From NCBI RefSeq assembly GCF_901827205.1, contig NZ_LR594677.1, positions 1 to 64,000 on the forward strand: a stretch of 64,000 nucleotides of DNA, read 5' to 3'. Shown here one piece after another: positions 43,596-51,386 of the stretch. Position numbers and translations under genes: made by a program. How positions within the stretch are numbered: position 1 is the stretch's first letter; every line of letters starts with the position of its first letter. The notes under the pieces were generated by a model. It saw nothing but the letters and a program-made list of their open reading frames with translations. It ran no database searches and was not told where the DNA came from. The DNA is from Variovorax sp. PBS-H4. GTDB lineage: Bacteria; Pseudomonadota; Gammaproteobacteria; Burkholderiales; Burkholderiaceae_C.

Positions 43596-44143
43596 GTCGC
43601 ATTTCTCCTGTGGTGTTGAACCTTGCTCCGCTGAGTGCCTTTCGCCGTGATTGCCCGTAGGTGGGCCGGACAGGACGGCGCGGAAAGGGAGAAACCGGAA
43701 GCCGCAGCGCAAGCGAGCGCAGCGAGTGCGAACGGGTGAGGATTTCAGGGCTTGCCCGGCCCTTGGAGCGACGGCATGGCTGGACTACCGTCTAGGGCAG
43801 GCGAAAGGTGCGCAGTGGAGCAACGCCACCGGACGATGACGACATGCCACCAAGGGCGGGCGCGGAACGCGAGCGCCCTACGGCCGACGCAGGCGGCACA
43901 ACCAGACGGCCGCGCCGGCTGCGTAGCGGCAAAGCCGCCTTTCTCCACCGCCAGCGGCGGGGGCAGCGTGCATGAACCAGCCGGCCCGGCTGTGTGCAGT
44001 CTGCCGACGTGGCGGCAGTCTGCGGGCTTGTGTGCAGCACGGCGACGTGTCGCGGTGTGCATGGACTGGTTGCCCGCTGCGCGGGCCTACACACCGCCCC
44101 CTCCTGCCCTGGGCAGGGTGGGGGAAAGGGCGTCTTCGACGCC
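43520..44143. repeat. 624-bp direct repeat, copy 1
   Basis: Nearly identical to 51311-51935 (one inserted base seen, in the C-rich run near 44100). It covers the first ~25 codons of the gene at 43278-43595 and its long upstream region. The non-coding part is GC-rich with short inverted repeats and repeated GTGTGCAG words, and has no convincing gene. Both copies head a minus-strand operon. Confidence 0.9.
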
Positions 44144-44162
44144 GAAGGCGGTCGGGCTTGTT

Positions 44163-44363
44163 GGTGACGAACATCCCGCCGGCGCCGGCGGGATCTGTCA
44201 CCACATGAAGGGGAATCGTTGGTGACGCGGCCGAGCTGGCCAGCTCGATGGCGTGTCGCCATCTTGGGGATGGTGACGGGCGAATCCAGCTCGATGGATC
44301 TGCCTGTCACCAGACTGGCCGATGGTGACATCGGCCGCGCACCTGGTCGGCCGCGGTGTCACC
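44163..44363. repeat. Four 40-bp GGTGAC-N28-GTCRCC elements in a row
   Basis: Members at 44163-44202, 44221-44260, 44272-44311 and 44324-44363, with gaps of 18, 11 and 12 bp. The first has an almost complete inner palindrome (ATCCCGCCGGCGCCGGCGGG core); the second ends GTCGCC. They lie in the non-coding DNA between the 624-bp repeat and radC. Confidence 0.88.
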
Positions 44364-44515
44364 AGTGGCCGGCCTTTGAATGCTGTCCACATATCCACGG
44401 GCCGCGAAGGGTGCCTACTACTCCCGTAGCAGGCCGGTGGGTATGTGGGCAGGAACCCGCCAGTGGTCGGACGGCTGGCCGACGTGGATCACTGGCGGCG
44501 GAATTGCACGGGTTT

Positions 44516-44555
44516 GGTGACAGCCGCAGCGCCTCGATCGCGCGGGCCTGTCGCC
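44516..44555. repeat. 40-bp GGTGAC-N28-GTCGCC element
   Basis: A further member of the family, 47 bp beyond the end of radC. The DNA between it and the previous group (44364-44515) holds no gene. Confidence 0.8.
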
Positions 44556-44601
44556 ATTGGGCATTACCGCACGTTGAAGGAATGGGGCAAAGCCCCATTC
44601 T

Positions 44602-45123
44602 TCATAGAAGGCCGTGTTCGGCGAACGATAGCGTGCTGGAGCCGGCCACAATGATGTGGTCGAGCACGCGCGCGTCTATAAGGCTCAACGCCTCTTTGAG
44701 CCGGGCCGTTAGGCGCTTATCAGCTTCGCTAGGTGAAGCGATGCCACTTGGGTGGTTGTGAGTGAAAATGAGCGCGGAAGCGTTCAGCCGCAAGGCGGTT
44801 TTCACGATTTCCCGTGGATACACGGACGCGGCATCAATGGTGCCGCTGAACATCTCTTTGTAGGCGATCAGCCGATGTTGGCTGTCGGTGAAAATGACGC
44901 CGAACACTTCGTGTTCGATGCCCGCCAGCTTGGCGACCAGGAAGTCTTTGACTGCCTGCGGGCTGCTGAATTGTTGGCCCGGAAGGGCCAGCGAGTCGGC
45001 GGCCTTGCGAGCGCCGGCCAGAACCTGGGCGGCGGTGGCAACCTGATATACGCCGTCAGCGTCTCGGACATACAGCGACTCGTCGCTGTTGATGTTGTCG
45101 AAAGACAGCTTCATCTGAACCAT
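44602..45123 (-). CDS. radC: RadC-family JAB/MPN-domain protein
   Basis: 173 aa. The JAMM-type metal motif is complete: H122-N-H124 (THNHPSG) and D135 (PSEADKR), preceded by a catalytic-region Glu (EHEVFGVIFTD). Start at 45123 follows GGAGG; longer frames upstream are not supported. Plasmid RadC proteins are common in mobile elements; despite the name a role in repair is not established. A structured-looking leader of ~290 bp precedes it. Confidence 0.9.
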   Translation of the reverse strand: MVQMKLSFDNINSDESLYVRDADGVYQVATAAQVLAGARKAADSLALPGQQFSSPQAVKDFLVAKLAGIEHEVFGVIFTDSQHRLIAYKEMFSGTIDAASVYPREIVKTALRLNASALIFTHNHPSGIASPSEADKRLTARLKEALSLIDARVLDHIIVAGSSTLSFAEHGLL

Positions 45124-45313
45124 GTGAAACCTCCGGTTGAACGTAGGGCGGGATTGCCCTTTGCGACCGAAGGCAGCACGCCGCAGCGCAGGCGTCAGGG
45201 GTGGAACGGCCGGCAGGCCGCAAGCGGAACGCGCAGCCCTTGACGCCGAGAACGGCGTGATAACCTGAAAGAGAGCAAGCAATCCAAACCCGAACCGCAA
45301 AGCGCGTCCGAAA

Positions 45314-45405
45314 GGGATTGACGCCCGAAGGGGTCGAGACAAGCGCGAAGTGCGCAGGCTCGATGCGAAGCACGAAAGCCCGGCCCCGGCTATGCCGGGG
45401 TGAGT
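45314..45405 (-). ncRNA. Candidate radC-type RNA motif in the radC leader
   Basis: The leader of radC contains a conserved block, repeated at 52131-52222, with several hairpins: CCCCGGC/GCCGGGG, and GACGCCC-GAA-GGGGTC read on the plus strand. A conserved RNA called the radC motif is known upstream of radC and other DNA-related genes, and the GGGCTTTCGTGCT...GCATCGAGCC stretch reminds me of it. The identification rests on memory and position, so a covariance-model search is needed. Confidence 0.45.
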
Positions 45406-45417
45406 AATGTCCTGGTT

Positions 45418-45633
45418 CTATTCGTGACGAACCAGCCGCCCGGCATCGTCGGAAAACTGCCCGGCCGCAGCATCGCCGAAGGCATTCAGATAAAGTGCGT
45501 AAGCCTGTTGCAGCGCCTCGGCCGCTCGGCGCTTTAGCTCCATCTGAACGATGTCCGTCTTTTCCATGCTCATAAGCTCACCGAGCGGAGCATGTTTGAC
45601 GGTGTAAAAATCTGGATTGATGCGCTCTGACAT
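45418..45633 (-). CDS. Small hypothetical protein, last gene of the repA operon
   Basis: 71 aa, helical, acidic (KRRAAEALQQAYALYLNAFG). Starts 9 bp after the nuclease gene. No family recognised. Confidence 0.6.
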   Translation of the reverse strand: MSERINPDFYTVKHAPLGELMSMEKTDIVQMELKRRAAEALQQAYALYLNAFGDAAAGQFSDDAGRLVRHE

Positions 45634-45642
45634 ACCGATACC

Positions 45643-46122
45643 TTATTCGTGTTGACGATGCCGAAACTGCCACGGCGGAACCGACGACGGGTCGGCCCAC
45701 AAGCCGCGCCGGCCGGCGCGTGCTTCGTCCTCCAGCGCGAACAGGCTTCGGTCGGTCGCGTATTGGCGATACACCCAGGCCATGCCCTGGCGAACCATTT
45801 CGGCGTTGACGTTGACGCCGGAGACATAGACGGTGCCGAGCGCGCGGCCGTAGCGGTCGCGGCCGGCATCGGCGACGGTGACGGACTGGCGGAAGACCAG
45901 CGAGGAAAGCGCCTGACGGGAGCGGGTGCCGAAGGCTTGCCGCTTCTCGGCCGCGTCGATCTGCGCGAGGCGCACGCGCACGGGCTGGCGGTCAATCAGC
46001 ACGTCGATGGTGTCGCCGTCAAGGATGGCGATCACCGGGCCGGCGAAGTCGGCCCGCGCGGCCGAGGCGAAGCCGAGCGTGCAGGCGCAGGCCAGCGCGG
46101 CCAGGAACTGGCGGCGGTTCAT
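45643..46122 (-). CDS. Secreted staphylococcal-nuclease-like (thermonuclease) protein
   Basis: 159 aa with a signal peptide (NRRQFLAALACACTLGFASA, cleavage after ARA) and an SNase domain. The OB-fold core shows the catalytic pattern DGDTIDV (Asp), VRLAQIDAAEK (Arg, Asp, Glu) and the second Arg in DRYGRALGTVYV. It should act in the periplasm. The start overlaps the repA stop (ATGA). Nucleases of this type are frequent on conjugative plasmids, perhaps for transfer or competitor DNA. Exact role unknown. Confidence 0.9.
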   Translation of the reverse strand: MNRRQFLAALACACTLGFASAARADFAGPVIAILDGDTIDVLIDRQPVRVRLAQIDAAEKRQAFGTRSRQALSSLVFRQSVTVADAGRDRYGRALGTVYVSGVNVNAEMVRQGMAWVYRQYATDRSLFALEDEARAGRRGLWADPSSVPPWQFRHRQHE

Positions 46123-47330
46123 AGCGGAAGCCGGCGCTGCTTAGGCGCGCTGCTGAACGGCACATGCGGAGGGCTTGGGTACAGCACAAGCCCGTTCGGC
46201 GAATCGGCGACTTTCGCCTCGGGATAGACCACCATCACATGCTTCAACTCGCGCAGGAAGGCGCGCTTGAAGTCGCGCAAGCCCTGTTCGTCCATCGCGT
46301 AGCCGGCACCGAACTGGCCGGCGAGCGACACCCAGGGAATGGTCGTGCGGCGCGACAAGTAGCTCATGCGGTGCGACAGCCACACATAGATGTCCAGCGC
46401 CAGGGGCGACTTTCCGAGCGAGCGCATCGCGCGAACGTCAACCGGCAAGGGGTGCTCGATGCACTCCTTGAAGAACGGTTCGGAAAGCTGGAGATTCGAT
46501 TGCCATTGCCCGGCCTGCTCGGGGTTCTGCGGTTGCCACCACTCGACGCGATCAGCCAGCAGGACGTTGGACAAGGCCCACGAATCGGCCCCCTCGTAGT
46601 GGCACGAAATGACGGCGCTGAAAAGCGTCGTCATGGCGTGTTTCAGGCGCGTGATGTCTCCGCGCTTGCCGCCCGAGCTGTGCATGCCCAGCTCGTCCAG
46701 ATACTCGGCCAGCGAATTGCCCAGGTGCAAGACGCGCTCGCCGGTTTGCACGGCTTCCGTGCAAACCCAGGTCAGCAGCATGCGCGGCACCGTCCCGAAG
46801 GGAAGCCCTTCGGGGTGGGCCGTCATCATCGTGAGCACGAAGTCGCCGTTCTTGCGAACGAAGCGGTATTCGTCCTGCCGCCTGTGCGGCAGCGTAGCGA
46901 TGGCGAGCGCGCGAGTCATGAAGCCTAGCGTGCCGGCGCTCTTGGCGTCCTCGCGCTCGATGGCAAGGTGGGCTTCGATCAGGTCGCGCACGCGCTCGGG
47001 AATCTTGCCGTTGCGGTAGTCGAAGACGGCGCGAATCGGCTTCTCCTTCGCTGTGCGCGCGAGCTTCTTCGCGGGTGCGTTGCTGGCCGGCGTGCCGGCC
47101 GCCGCGCTGGACTCGAAGGCCGCTTCGTCGGCCGGGGACGGTAGGCCCAGGAGTTCCGAGGCCGGCGCGGCAGCGTCGGCCGATGCCTTGCGGGCCTCGG
47201 CCGTGCGTCGGGCGAGGCTGGCCGCGTCTTCTTCGCTCATGCCTGCGCGCATGAGCGCATCGCGGTAGTCCGTTTCATTGAACGGCGGCGCGGCGCGTGT
47301 TCGCCCTGTCGTTGTCGGTTTTCTGCTCAT
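46119..47330 (-). CDS. repA: Plasmid replication initiator RepA
   Basis: 403-aa RepA_C-type initiator (plasmid-encoded RepA family). The N-terminal ~100 residues are Ala-rich and low in complexity. The conserved part runs from about 105 to 380 (LGFMTRALAIATLPHRRQDE, ALDIYVWLSHRMSYLSRRT, VSLAGQFGAGYAMDEQGLRDFKRAFLRELKHV) and includes winged-helix DNA-binding segments. It is coupled by ATGA to both neighbours and lies in a 12-gene operon starting at 49534. The likely target is the iteron-like region at 38880-39180, 8 kb away. Confidence 0.88.
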   Translation of the reverse strand: MSRKPTTTGRTRAAPPFNETDYRDALMRAGMSEEDAASLARRTAEARKASADAAAPASELLGLPSPADEAAFESSAAAGTPASNAPAKKLARTAKEKPIRAVFDYRNGKIPERVRDLIEAHLAIEREDAKSAGTLGFMTRALAIATLPHRRQDEYRFVRKNGDFVLTMMTAHPEGLPFGTVPRMLLTWVCTEAVQTGERVLHLGNSLAEYLDELGMHSSGGKRGDITRLKHAMTTLFSAVISCHYEGADSWALSNVLLADRVEWWQPQNPEQAGQWQSNLQLSEPFFKECIEHPLPVDVRAMRSLGKSPLALDIYVWLSHRMSYLSRRTTIPWVSLAGQFGAGYAMDEQGLRDFKRAFLRELKHVMVVYPEAKVADSPNGLVLYPSPPHVPFSSAPKQRRLPL

Positions 47331-47665
47331 GAATGCCCCTCCTGTCCGCCGACCAGTGCGGCCAGCGCCTGCCGCTCGGCGGCGATTTCTCCGACTTCAA
47401 GCTCAACCGCAAGGGCGTGGCTCTCGCTCCAATACTGCCGCAGCAGGGCGGTGCGTTCCCAACGGCTCACGGTGCCGTTCTGCATCGCCTCGGCGACACG
47501 CGCCTGGAAGGCGCTGGAGCCGGTCTTGTAGGCGTTCTGCAACTGGCGATAGCCCAGGGCGTCGATTTCCATCGACTGGTAGATCGTGGCGGCTGCGCCG
47601 GCCCCCAGGACAAGCAGCAGGGGCACCAGCATGTTGCGGCGCAGCCAGCGTGCGAAGGTCTTCAT
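47327..47665 (-). CDS. Membrane-anchored hypothetical protein upstream of repA
   Basis: 112 aa. One N-terminal transmembrane helix (MLVPLLLVLGAGAAATIYQS, about 12-31) and a helical remainder predicted to lie in the periplasm (AVELEVGEIAAERQALAALV). Both ends overlap neighbours by ATGA. No family recognised. Confidence 0.7.
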   Translation of the reverse strand: MKTFARWLRRNMLVPLLLVLGAGAAATIYQSMEIDALGYRQLQNAYKTGSSAFQARVAEAMQNGTVSRWERTALLRQYWSESHALAVELEVGEIAAERQALAALVGGQEGHS

Positions 47666-47733
47666 TGCTCGGTGCCTCCCATGTACGAATTGGCTAGGCC
47701 GACCGCGAGCTGTTCCGAGGTTTTGAGGTTCAT
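47662..47733 (-). CDS. 23-residue peptide bridging two genes by ATGA overlaps
   Basis: A 24-codon frame (starts MNLKTSEQLAVG, ends NSYMGGTEQ) whose ATG overlaps the stop of the lipoprotein gene and whose TGA overlaps the start of the next gene, both as ATGA. This double coupling is hard to get by chance and matches the style of the whole operon. It may be a functional micropeptide or merely a translational relay that carries ribosomes to the next gene. Confidence 0.55.
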   Translation of the reverse strand: MNLKTSEQLAVGLANSYMGGTEQ

Positions 47734-47945
47734 TTCTTCCAGTCCACGAAGGTAGGGCTTACGACGATGTTCGGCGACACCATCAGGCCGCCCGGCGTGA
47801 CGTGAACACCAAGCGAGCCGGACACCGGCAGGCCGCCGATGTTGTGCATGCGGTAGCTCGTGCCGCCGTAGTAGTAGGGGCCGCTCGCGCAGCCGCCCAG
47901 GGCGGCCAGCAGCAGCGGCAGGATGGCGAGGCGAAGCGTTTTCAT
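47730..47945 (-). CDS. Small lipoprotein
   Basis: 71 aa with a lipoprotein signal (LAILPLLLAALGGC, lipobox LGGC at about residue 18) and a short Gly/Tyr-rich mature part (ASGPYYYGGTSYR). The outer-membrane location is inferred. Part of the repA operon; function unknown. Confidence 0.75.
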   Translation of the reverse strand: MKTLRLAILPLLLAALGGCASGPYYYGGTSYRMHNIGGLPVSGSLGVHVTPGGLMVSPNIVVSPTFVDWKK

Positions 47946-47962
47946 CTGTACCCCCTCGGCCG

Positions 47963-48238
47963 CTACACGTCGGCCTGTTGTTGGTCGGGTTGCCAGCCGG
48001 CCATGTTCACCTTGGCCGTGCCGAAGCCGATTTCGCGCAGCAGCTTCAAGGCCGTGCCCGGCTCAACGAACAGGCGCGGCTTGCGGTCGGAGTAGCGCAC
48101 CAGCACCACGCGCCCGCCCGAGCGGGAATCGGCCACGAGGTAGAAGCCTTTCCCGTGCGCTTCGAGCGTGACGGCGGCAAGGCCGCCCGTCTCGTGCGTG
48201 GCGCGGAGCTGTTCAAGGGTCATGCTGTGCATGTTCAT
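47963..48238 (-). CDS. Hypothetical protein
   Basis: 91 aa from the ATG at 48238 (MNMHSMTLEQL). A beta-rich small domain (TLEAHGKGFYLVADSRSGGR, VVLVRYSDRKPRLFVEPGTA) resembling small plasmid-maintenance proteins, but I cannot name the family. Lies 10 bp after the 88-aa gene in the same operon. Confidence 0.65.
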   Translation of the reverse strand: MNMHSMTLEQLRATHETGGLAAVTLEAHGKGFYLVADSRSGGRVVLVRYSDRKPRLFVEPGTALKLLREIGFGTAKVNMAGWQPDQQQADV

Positions 48239-48248
48239 CGCGTGGCCC

Positions 48249-48515
48249 TCACTCGTCCGGGGTGACGTGCTCGATGATGAGGTCGTCCAGCTCGGCGGCG
48301 AAGGTGTGCGCGCGGCCATCGGCCGCGCTCGCCGCTGCCAGCTCCCAGGCCAGCGGGCCGGCGCTCGGGCTGTTCAAGTTGTCCTCGATCACGCCCAGGC
48401 ATTCCAGCTTGTGCATGCCGGCGTCCAGCTCCGGCTTGGCGTGCTCGGCGATGAAGTCGGCGAACTTGCCAGCGCCTGCCGGCGTGAAGTCGTGGATTTG
48501 CTGATAGGTGTCCAT
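48249..48515 (-). CDS. Hypothetical protein
   Basis: 88 aa, acidic, mostly helical (GAGKFADFIAEHAKPELDAG). A strong ribosome site (AGGAGGAACACCG) precedes the start. No known domain. Confidence 0.65.
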   Translation of the reverse strand: MDTYQQIHDFTPAGAGKFADFIAEHAKPELDAGMHKLECLGVIEDNLNSPSAGPLAWELAAASAADGRAHTFAAELDDLIIEHVTPDE

Positions 48516-48533
48516 CGGTGTTCCTCCTGGTGG

Positions 48534-48671
48534 TTAGCGACGGGACACGGACACGTCCGCGTCCTCGGGGATGTCGAACTTCGAGAAGGCCGCCGCGCGG
48601 GCGGCTTCCTCGGTCGTTTCATGGACGGTGCCGAGATAGCGGCCGTCCGCGTACACGTTCCATTCCTTCAT
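48534..48671 (-). CDS. 45-residue protein coupled to the upstream gene
   Basis: A short gene starting MKEWNVYADGRYLGTV and ending DADVSVSRR. Its ATG overlaps the stop of the gene at 48668-49099 (ATGA). The pattern suggests a compact beta-beta-alpha-beta fold. Small domains of this type are frequent in plasmid operons, but the role is unknown. Confidence 0.6.
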   Translation of the reverse strand: MKEWNVYADGRYLGTVHETTEEAARAAAFSKFDIPEDADVSVSRR

Positions 48672-49099
48672 TGCGTTGCCCTTTCGTTGGTGACGGAAGC
48701 ATCGAGGCCTGGCGGCGTGTCTGTCGCCAAGCCTCGATGCGGGTTCTTGCCCGCGAAGTAGTCGGGCCGCGCCTCCAGCTCGCGGGCGATCAGCTCGTCG
48801 GCGAACAAGGGCGCGGCCTTCTCGACGCGGCGCGCGAGATTGCGGCGGCGTGCCTGCGCCTTGCGCTCGTCGCTCCAGCGGCGGATTTCGGCCGGCTGCG
48901 GGAAGTCAACGCACACGGCATAGCCGGTGCCGGGCTTCCAAAGATCGGCCACCACGGGCGGGCACTGGTCGCCGGCCGGAACCTCGACCGCCGCCAGTTC
49001 CAGCGGGCCAGGGCAGGGCTTGTGCGGCAGGCTCCAGCGCAGCGAGTAGCGCCACAAGCCGGCCGGCTTCCTGGTCGTGGTGGACGCGGCCCGCATCAT
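48668..49099 (-). CDS. Hypothetical protein with a 40-bp repeat in its coding end
   Basis: 143 aa, start overlapping the previous stop (ATGATGA). Basic and Pro-rich N-terminus, then a conserved-looking core (YAVCVDFPQPAEIRRWSDER). The last ~20 codons are formed by the GGTGAC-N28-GTCGCC element at 48689-48728, suggesting that the gene was extended by insertion of, or grew into, the repeat. Confidence 0.6.
   Translation of the reverse strand: MMRAASTTTRKPAGLWRYSLRWSLPHKPCPGPLELAAVEVPAGDQCPPVVADLWKPGTGYAVCVDFPQPAEIRRWSDERKAQARRRNLARRVEKAAPLFADELIARELEARPDYFAGKNPHRGLATDTPPGLDASVTNERATQ
48689..48728. repeat. 40-bp GGTGAC-N28-GTCGCC element inside a gene
   Basis: The only member of the family that lies within a coding sequence (3' end of the 143-aa gene). 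Arms and spacing are kept exactly. Confidence 0.8.
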
Positions 49100-49299
49100 T
49101 CGGCCCGCAGCTCGTCAAACCAGCCGGATGCCACGCGCTGGCACTCGCTCACGCTCTCGGCTTCGCCGATGGGGTCGTCCATGTCCTCGGACGCGGCGAG
49201 GGTGAAAATCTCGGCCTCGGCGTCGTACTGCGCCCAGGCTTCGCGGCCCAGGTCGCGGTCGGCCAGGACAAGGAAGGGGCGGCCGTTGTGCTTGCTCAT
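49096..49299 (-). CDS. Hypothetical acidic protein
   Basis: 67 aa from the ATG at 49299, which has AGGTGG at good distance; a GTG 9 bp earlier is less likely. A compact beta-rich start (RPFLVLADRDLGREAWAQYD) and an acidic middle (ASEDMDDPIGEAESVSE). Unknown family. Confidence 0.6.
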   Translation of the reverse strand: MSKHNGRPFLVLADRDLGREAWAQYDAEAEIFTLAASEDMDDPIGEAESVSECQRVASGWFDELRAE

Positions 49300-49309
49300 G
49301 GTCGCCACC

Positions 49310-49534
49310 TTAGAAGCCCTGCTTCGTCAGCTCGGCGGTCATCGTCTTGGCGACGATGCCGGCCTGCTCGTCGGACAGCGTGCCAGTGATGGCTTGCAGC
49401 GCCTGCGCTGCGGCCATCGCCTTGGCGAAGTCGGCGCGTAGCTCGCGCACGGCCTTGGCCTCGCCCGACTCGGCGAAGCGGCGGTAAATGTTGGCCCACT
49501 CGCCCCAGGTCGGGGTCATGTCGATGGTTCGCAT
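49310..49534 (-). CDS. Hypothetical protein, first gene of the repA operon
   Basis: 74 aa from the ATG at 49534 with AAGGAG upstream. Helical and Ala-rich (LRADFAKAMAAAQALQAITG). It lies 52 bp downstream of the 19-bp palindrome at 49587-49605 and opens the long operon that includes repA. Confidence 0.65.
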   Translation of the reverse strand: MRTIDMTPTWGEWANIYRRFAESGEAKAVRELRADFAKAMAAAQALQAITGTLSDEQAGIVAKTMTAELTKQGF

Positions 49535-49586
49535 GGGTAGCTCCTTATCGGCTGATTTGGCGATCACGTTTAACCGTTCTCGATGT

Positions 49587-49605
49587 CCAAACTATACCAT
49601 ATTGG
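49587..49605. promoter_or_regulatory. 19-bp palindromic operator, site b (repA operon)
   Basis: CCAAACTATACCATATTGG, in an AT-rich island upstream of the gene at 49310-49534. Carries -10-like words on the minus strand. Controls, by position, the 12-gene operon that contains repA. Confidence 0.72.
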
Positions 49606-49660
49606 CAAATAAAAAGGTGGAAACGTGGGACGAAAGGGCAAAATTTTTTTGCCCTGTCTT

Positions 49661-49700
49661 GGTGACGCGGCCGAGCTGGCCAGGAGCTGCGGCCGTCACC
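49661..49700. repeat. 40-bp GGTGAC-N28-GTCACC element
   Basis: Centre CCGAGCTGGCCAGGAGCTGCGG. Located between the end of the 175-aa gene (stop at 49710) and the operator b, where it would separate two minus-strand operons. Confidence 0.85.
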
Positions 49701-49709
49701 ATGTCGCGG

Positions 49710-50237
49710 TCAGGCGTACCACGTCACGGGGCGCGGCGTGCCGTCCCACTTCGACAGCTCGCCCAGGGTGTGCCAGCCGGTCGCGCGGCGGGTCTTTTCC
49801 TTCGCGCCCTGGACGTACTGGCCGGGCTTCGGTGTGCTCTTGCCGGTCATGCTGCCCGGCGCGCTCTCGATCCGGTCGGCTTCCAGCTCGCGCACCGTCG
49901 CCGAGCGGCCGGACGGCACGCGCACCACTTCGTAGAACGTGACGTTCGTCTGTTCGTAGCCCCACACGGAATAAACGATGTCGCCCACGGCCAGCCCGTG
50001 GCCGGCCTGCTGCCGTTCGCGCTTGCGCGTCTCGATGCCTTCCTCGTACTCCACGAACGACGCCAGCGAACGGTCGCGGGCCTCGGCGCTGCCGAACGCC
50101 AGGAAGCGCGCCGGCTTCGACTGGCGGCCCTTGTAGGCCAGCAGCGCGGGGCCGCGCTTGCTCTCGTAGCAGTAGGCCACCACGGCGGCGGCGGGAAATT
50201 CGCGGGTTTCGGCGTTCTCGGGGATGAATCGGGCCAT
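49710..50237 (-). CDS. Hypothetical protein
   Basis: 175 aa from the ATG at 50237 (AGGAGC upstream). Mixed alpha/beta, with segments such as AVVAYCYESKRGPALLAYKG and GDIVYSVWGYEQTNVTFYEV; the latter resembles a small beta-barrel. No named family recalled. Last gene of the unit 51386-49710. Confidence 0.65.
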   Translation of the reverse strand: MARFIPENAETREFPAAAVVAYCYESKRGPALLAYKGRQSKPARFLAFGSAEARDRSLASFVEYEEGIETRKRERQQAGHGLAVGDIVYSVWGYEQTNVTFYEVVRVPSGRSATVRELEADRIESAPGSMTGKSTPKPGQYVQGAKEKTRRATGWHTLGELSKWDGTPRPVTWYA

Positions 50238-50294
50238 GTTGTGCGCTCCTGGTCGTGTCGGGTAGCGGGTGCCCTCGTCGGGCACCCTGCGGGC

Positions 50295-50702
50295 TTAGTC
50301 TTCGTTCGGCAGGCCGATGGTGATAACCGGCTCGCCGGCATCGCCGGGGCCGATGTGCATCGCCAGCGCCACGCGGCGCGGCCGGATGCCTCGGCCCTGC
50401 ACCGGCACGCGGTACAGCTCGAACACGCGGCGGGGTTGATCGCCACGCACGCGGGCGGCGAGTCGGGCCATATAAATCACGTCCCAAAGGCGGCCGGCTT
50501 CGTCCTGGATCGTGGTCTTGCGCTTGTCGGTTTCGGCCGTCCACTCGACGCAATCGGCCCAGGCCGCGCGGGTGATGGCGACGGGCACCGTAAAGCCGGC
50601 CTCGCGGGCTGTCTCGCTCACGTCGATCAGGTCGCCGTCCTCGATGAGCTGCGCGCGGGTGTGCGTGTGGATCACGTCGGATGCCTGGAAAAGTTCGTTC
50701 AT
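50295..50702 (-). CDS. DUF6573-like plasmid protein
   Basis: 135 aa from the ATG at 50702 (AGGAGC upstream). The segment VIHTHTRAQLIEDGDLIDVS, followed by ETAREAGF, is typical of a family common on conjugative plasmids that I know as DUF6573. The remainder has YMARLAARVRGDQPRRVFEL. Function unknown. Confidence 0.72.
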   Translation of the reverse strand: MNELFQASDVIHTHTRAQLIEDGDLIDVSETAREAGFTVPVAITRAAWADCVEWTAETDKRKTTIQDEAGRLWDVIYMARLAARVRGDQPRRVFELYRVPVQGRGIRPRRVALAMHIGPGDAGEPVITIGLPNED

Positions 50703-50725
50703 GGTGTGCGCTCCTGGTCGTGCTG

Positions 50726-50929
50726 TTAGGCGGTTTGGCGGGGGTTGCAGGCGATGCCCTCGCGGCGGCAATAGGCCACGATGTCCGCGCGCTCGGCGAG
50801 GCGGTCTTTGCCCTGGCCGAAGGTGAGAACGTCCATCGCGGCGGCGACGTGCGGGGCCATCCACTTGATGGCGGCGCGGCCGTTGTCGCGGATCAATCGG
50901 CGGGCTTGGCGGTATTCGGTGCGGGTCAT
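50726..50929 (-). CDS. Small hypothetical protein
   Basis: 67 aa, basic, helical (EYRQARRLIRDNGRAAIKWM), with two cysteines near the end (YCRREGIAC). Start chosen at 50929. Part of the unit starting at 51386. Confidence 0.6.
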   Translation of the reverse strand: MTRTEYRQARRLIRDNGRAAIKWMAPHVAAAMDVLTFGQGKDRLAERADIVAYCRREGIACNPRQTA

Positions 50930-50957
50930 GGTGTTGGCTCTCCAGTGCAATACAAAA

Positions 50958-51386
50958 TCAGCGTGCGCGGCGCTTCGCGTCGTCCAGTCGCTCGGCCAGC
51001 TCGGCGTCGGTGATGCTCGCGGCCGTCACCAGTCCGCCGCCGAACTTCGCCCAGCTCATCAGCGACAGCGAGCCGTCGGCCAGCCGGCCCCGGTAGTCCC
51101 GATGCGTGTCGCGCCAAACGGTCTTGAATGCGGCTTCGCGCTGCTCGCCCTCGAAGGTCGGCGCTTCGGCTGGCACCAGCTCGACGGTGCGCCAGGGGTA
51201 GGCGGTCATCTTGCTGACCATCACGCTGCATTCCTTCTCGGTCATCGGGTAGGCTGTTTGACGCTCGCGGCGGCCCGTCTTCGTGTTCACGACTTCGATG
51301 TGAAACAGGACGGTTTTCTGCTGTTCAACCTCTGCTCTGCTAGATGCTTGAGCCGGCTTTTCAAACTGAACTTGTTGGTGAGTCAT
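50958..51386 (-). CDS. Hypothetical protein sharing the duplicated 5' region
   Basis: 142 aa. Its first ~25 residues equal those of the protein at 43278-43595, then the sequence is unrelated (VSKMTAYPWRTVELVPAEAP, GSLSLMSWAKFGGGLVTAAS). The same AGGAGA and the same upstream 550 bp drive it. The shared leader peptide region suggests that one gene's head was copied in front of another gene. Confidence 0.7.
   Translation of the reverse strand: MTHQQVQFEKPAQASSRAEVEQQKTVLFHIEVVNTKTGRRERQTAYPMTEKECSVMVSKMTAYPWRTVELVPAEAPTFEGEQREAAFKTVWRDTHRDYRGRLADGSLSLMSWAKFGGGLVTAASITDAELAERLDDAKRRAR

Noticed and set aside
43752..44225. Open frames on both strands in the non-coding part of the 624-bp repeat
   Set aside because: The two copies differ by a one-base insertion that changes the frame without any sign of purifying selection, and the products are low-complexity.
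40187..44555. The GGTGAC elements as a CRISPR array or as integron attC sites
   Set aside because: Conserved parts are only 6-bp arms around variable palindromic centres, elements are dispersed between backbone genes, and there is no integrase of the integron type or gene cassette pattern.
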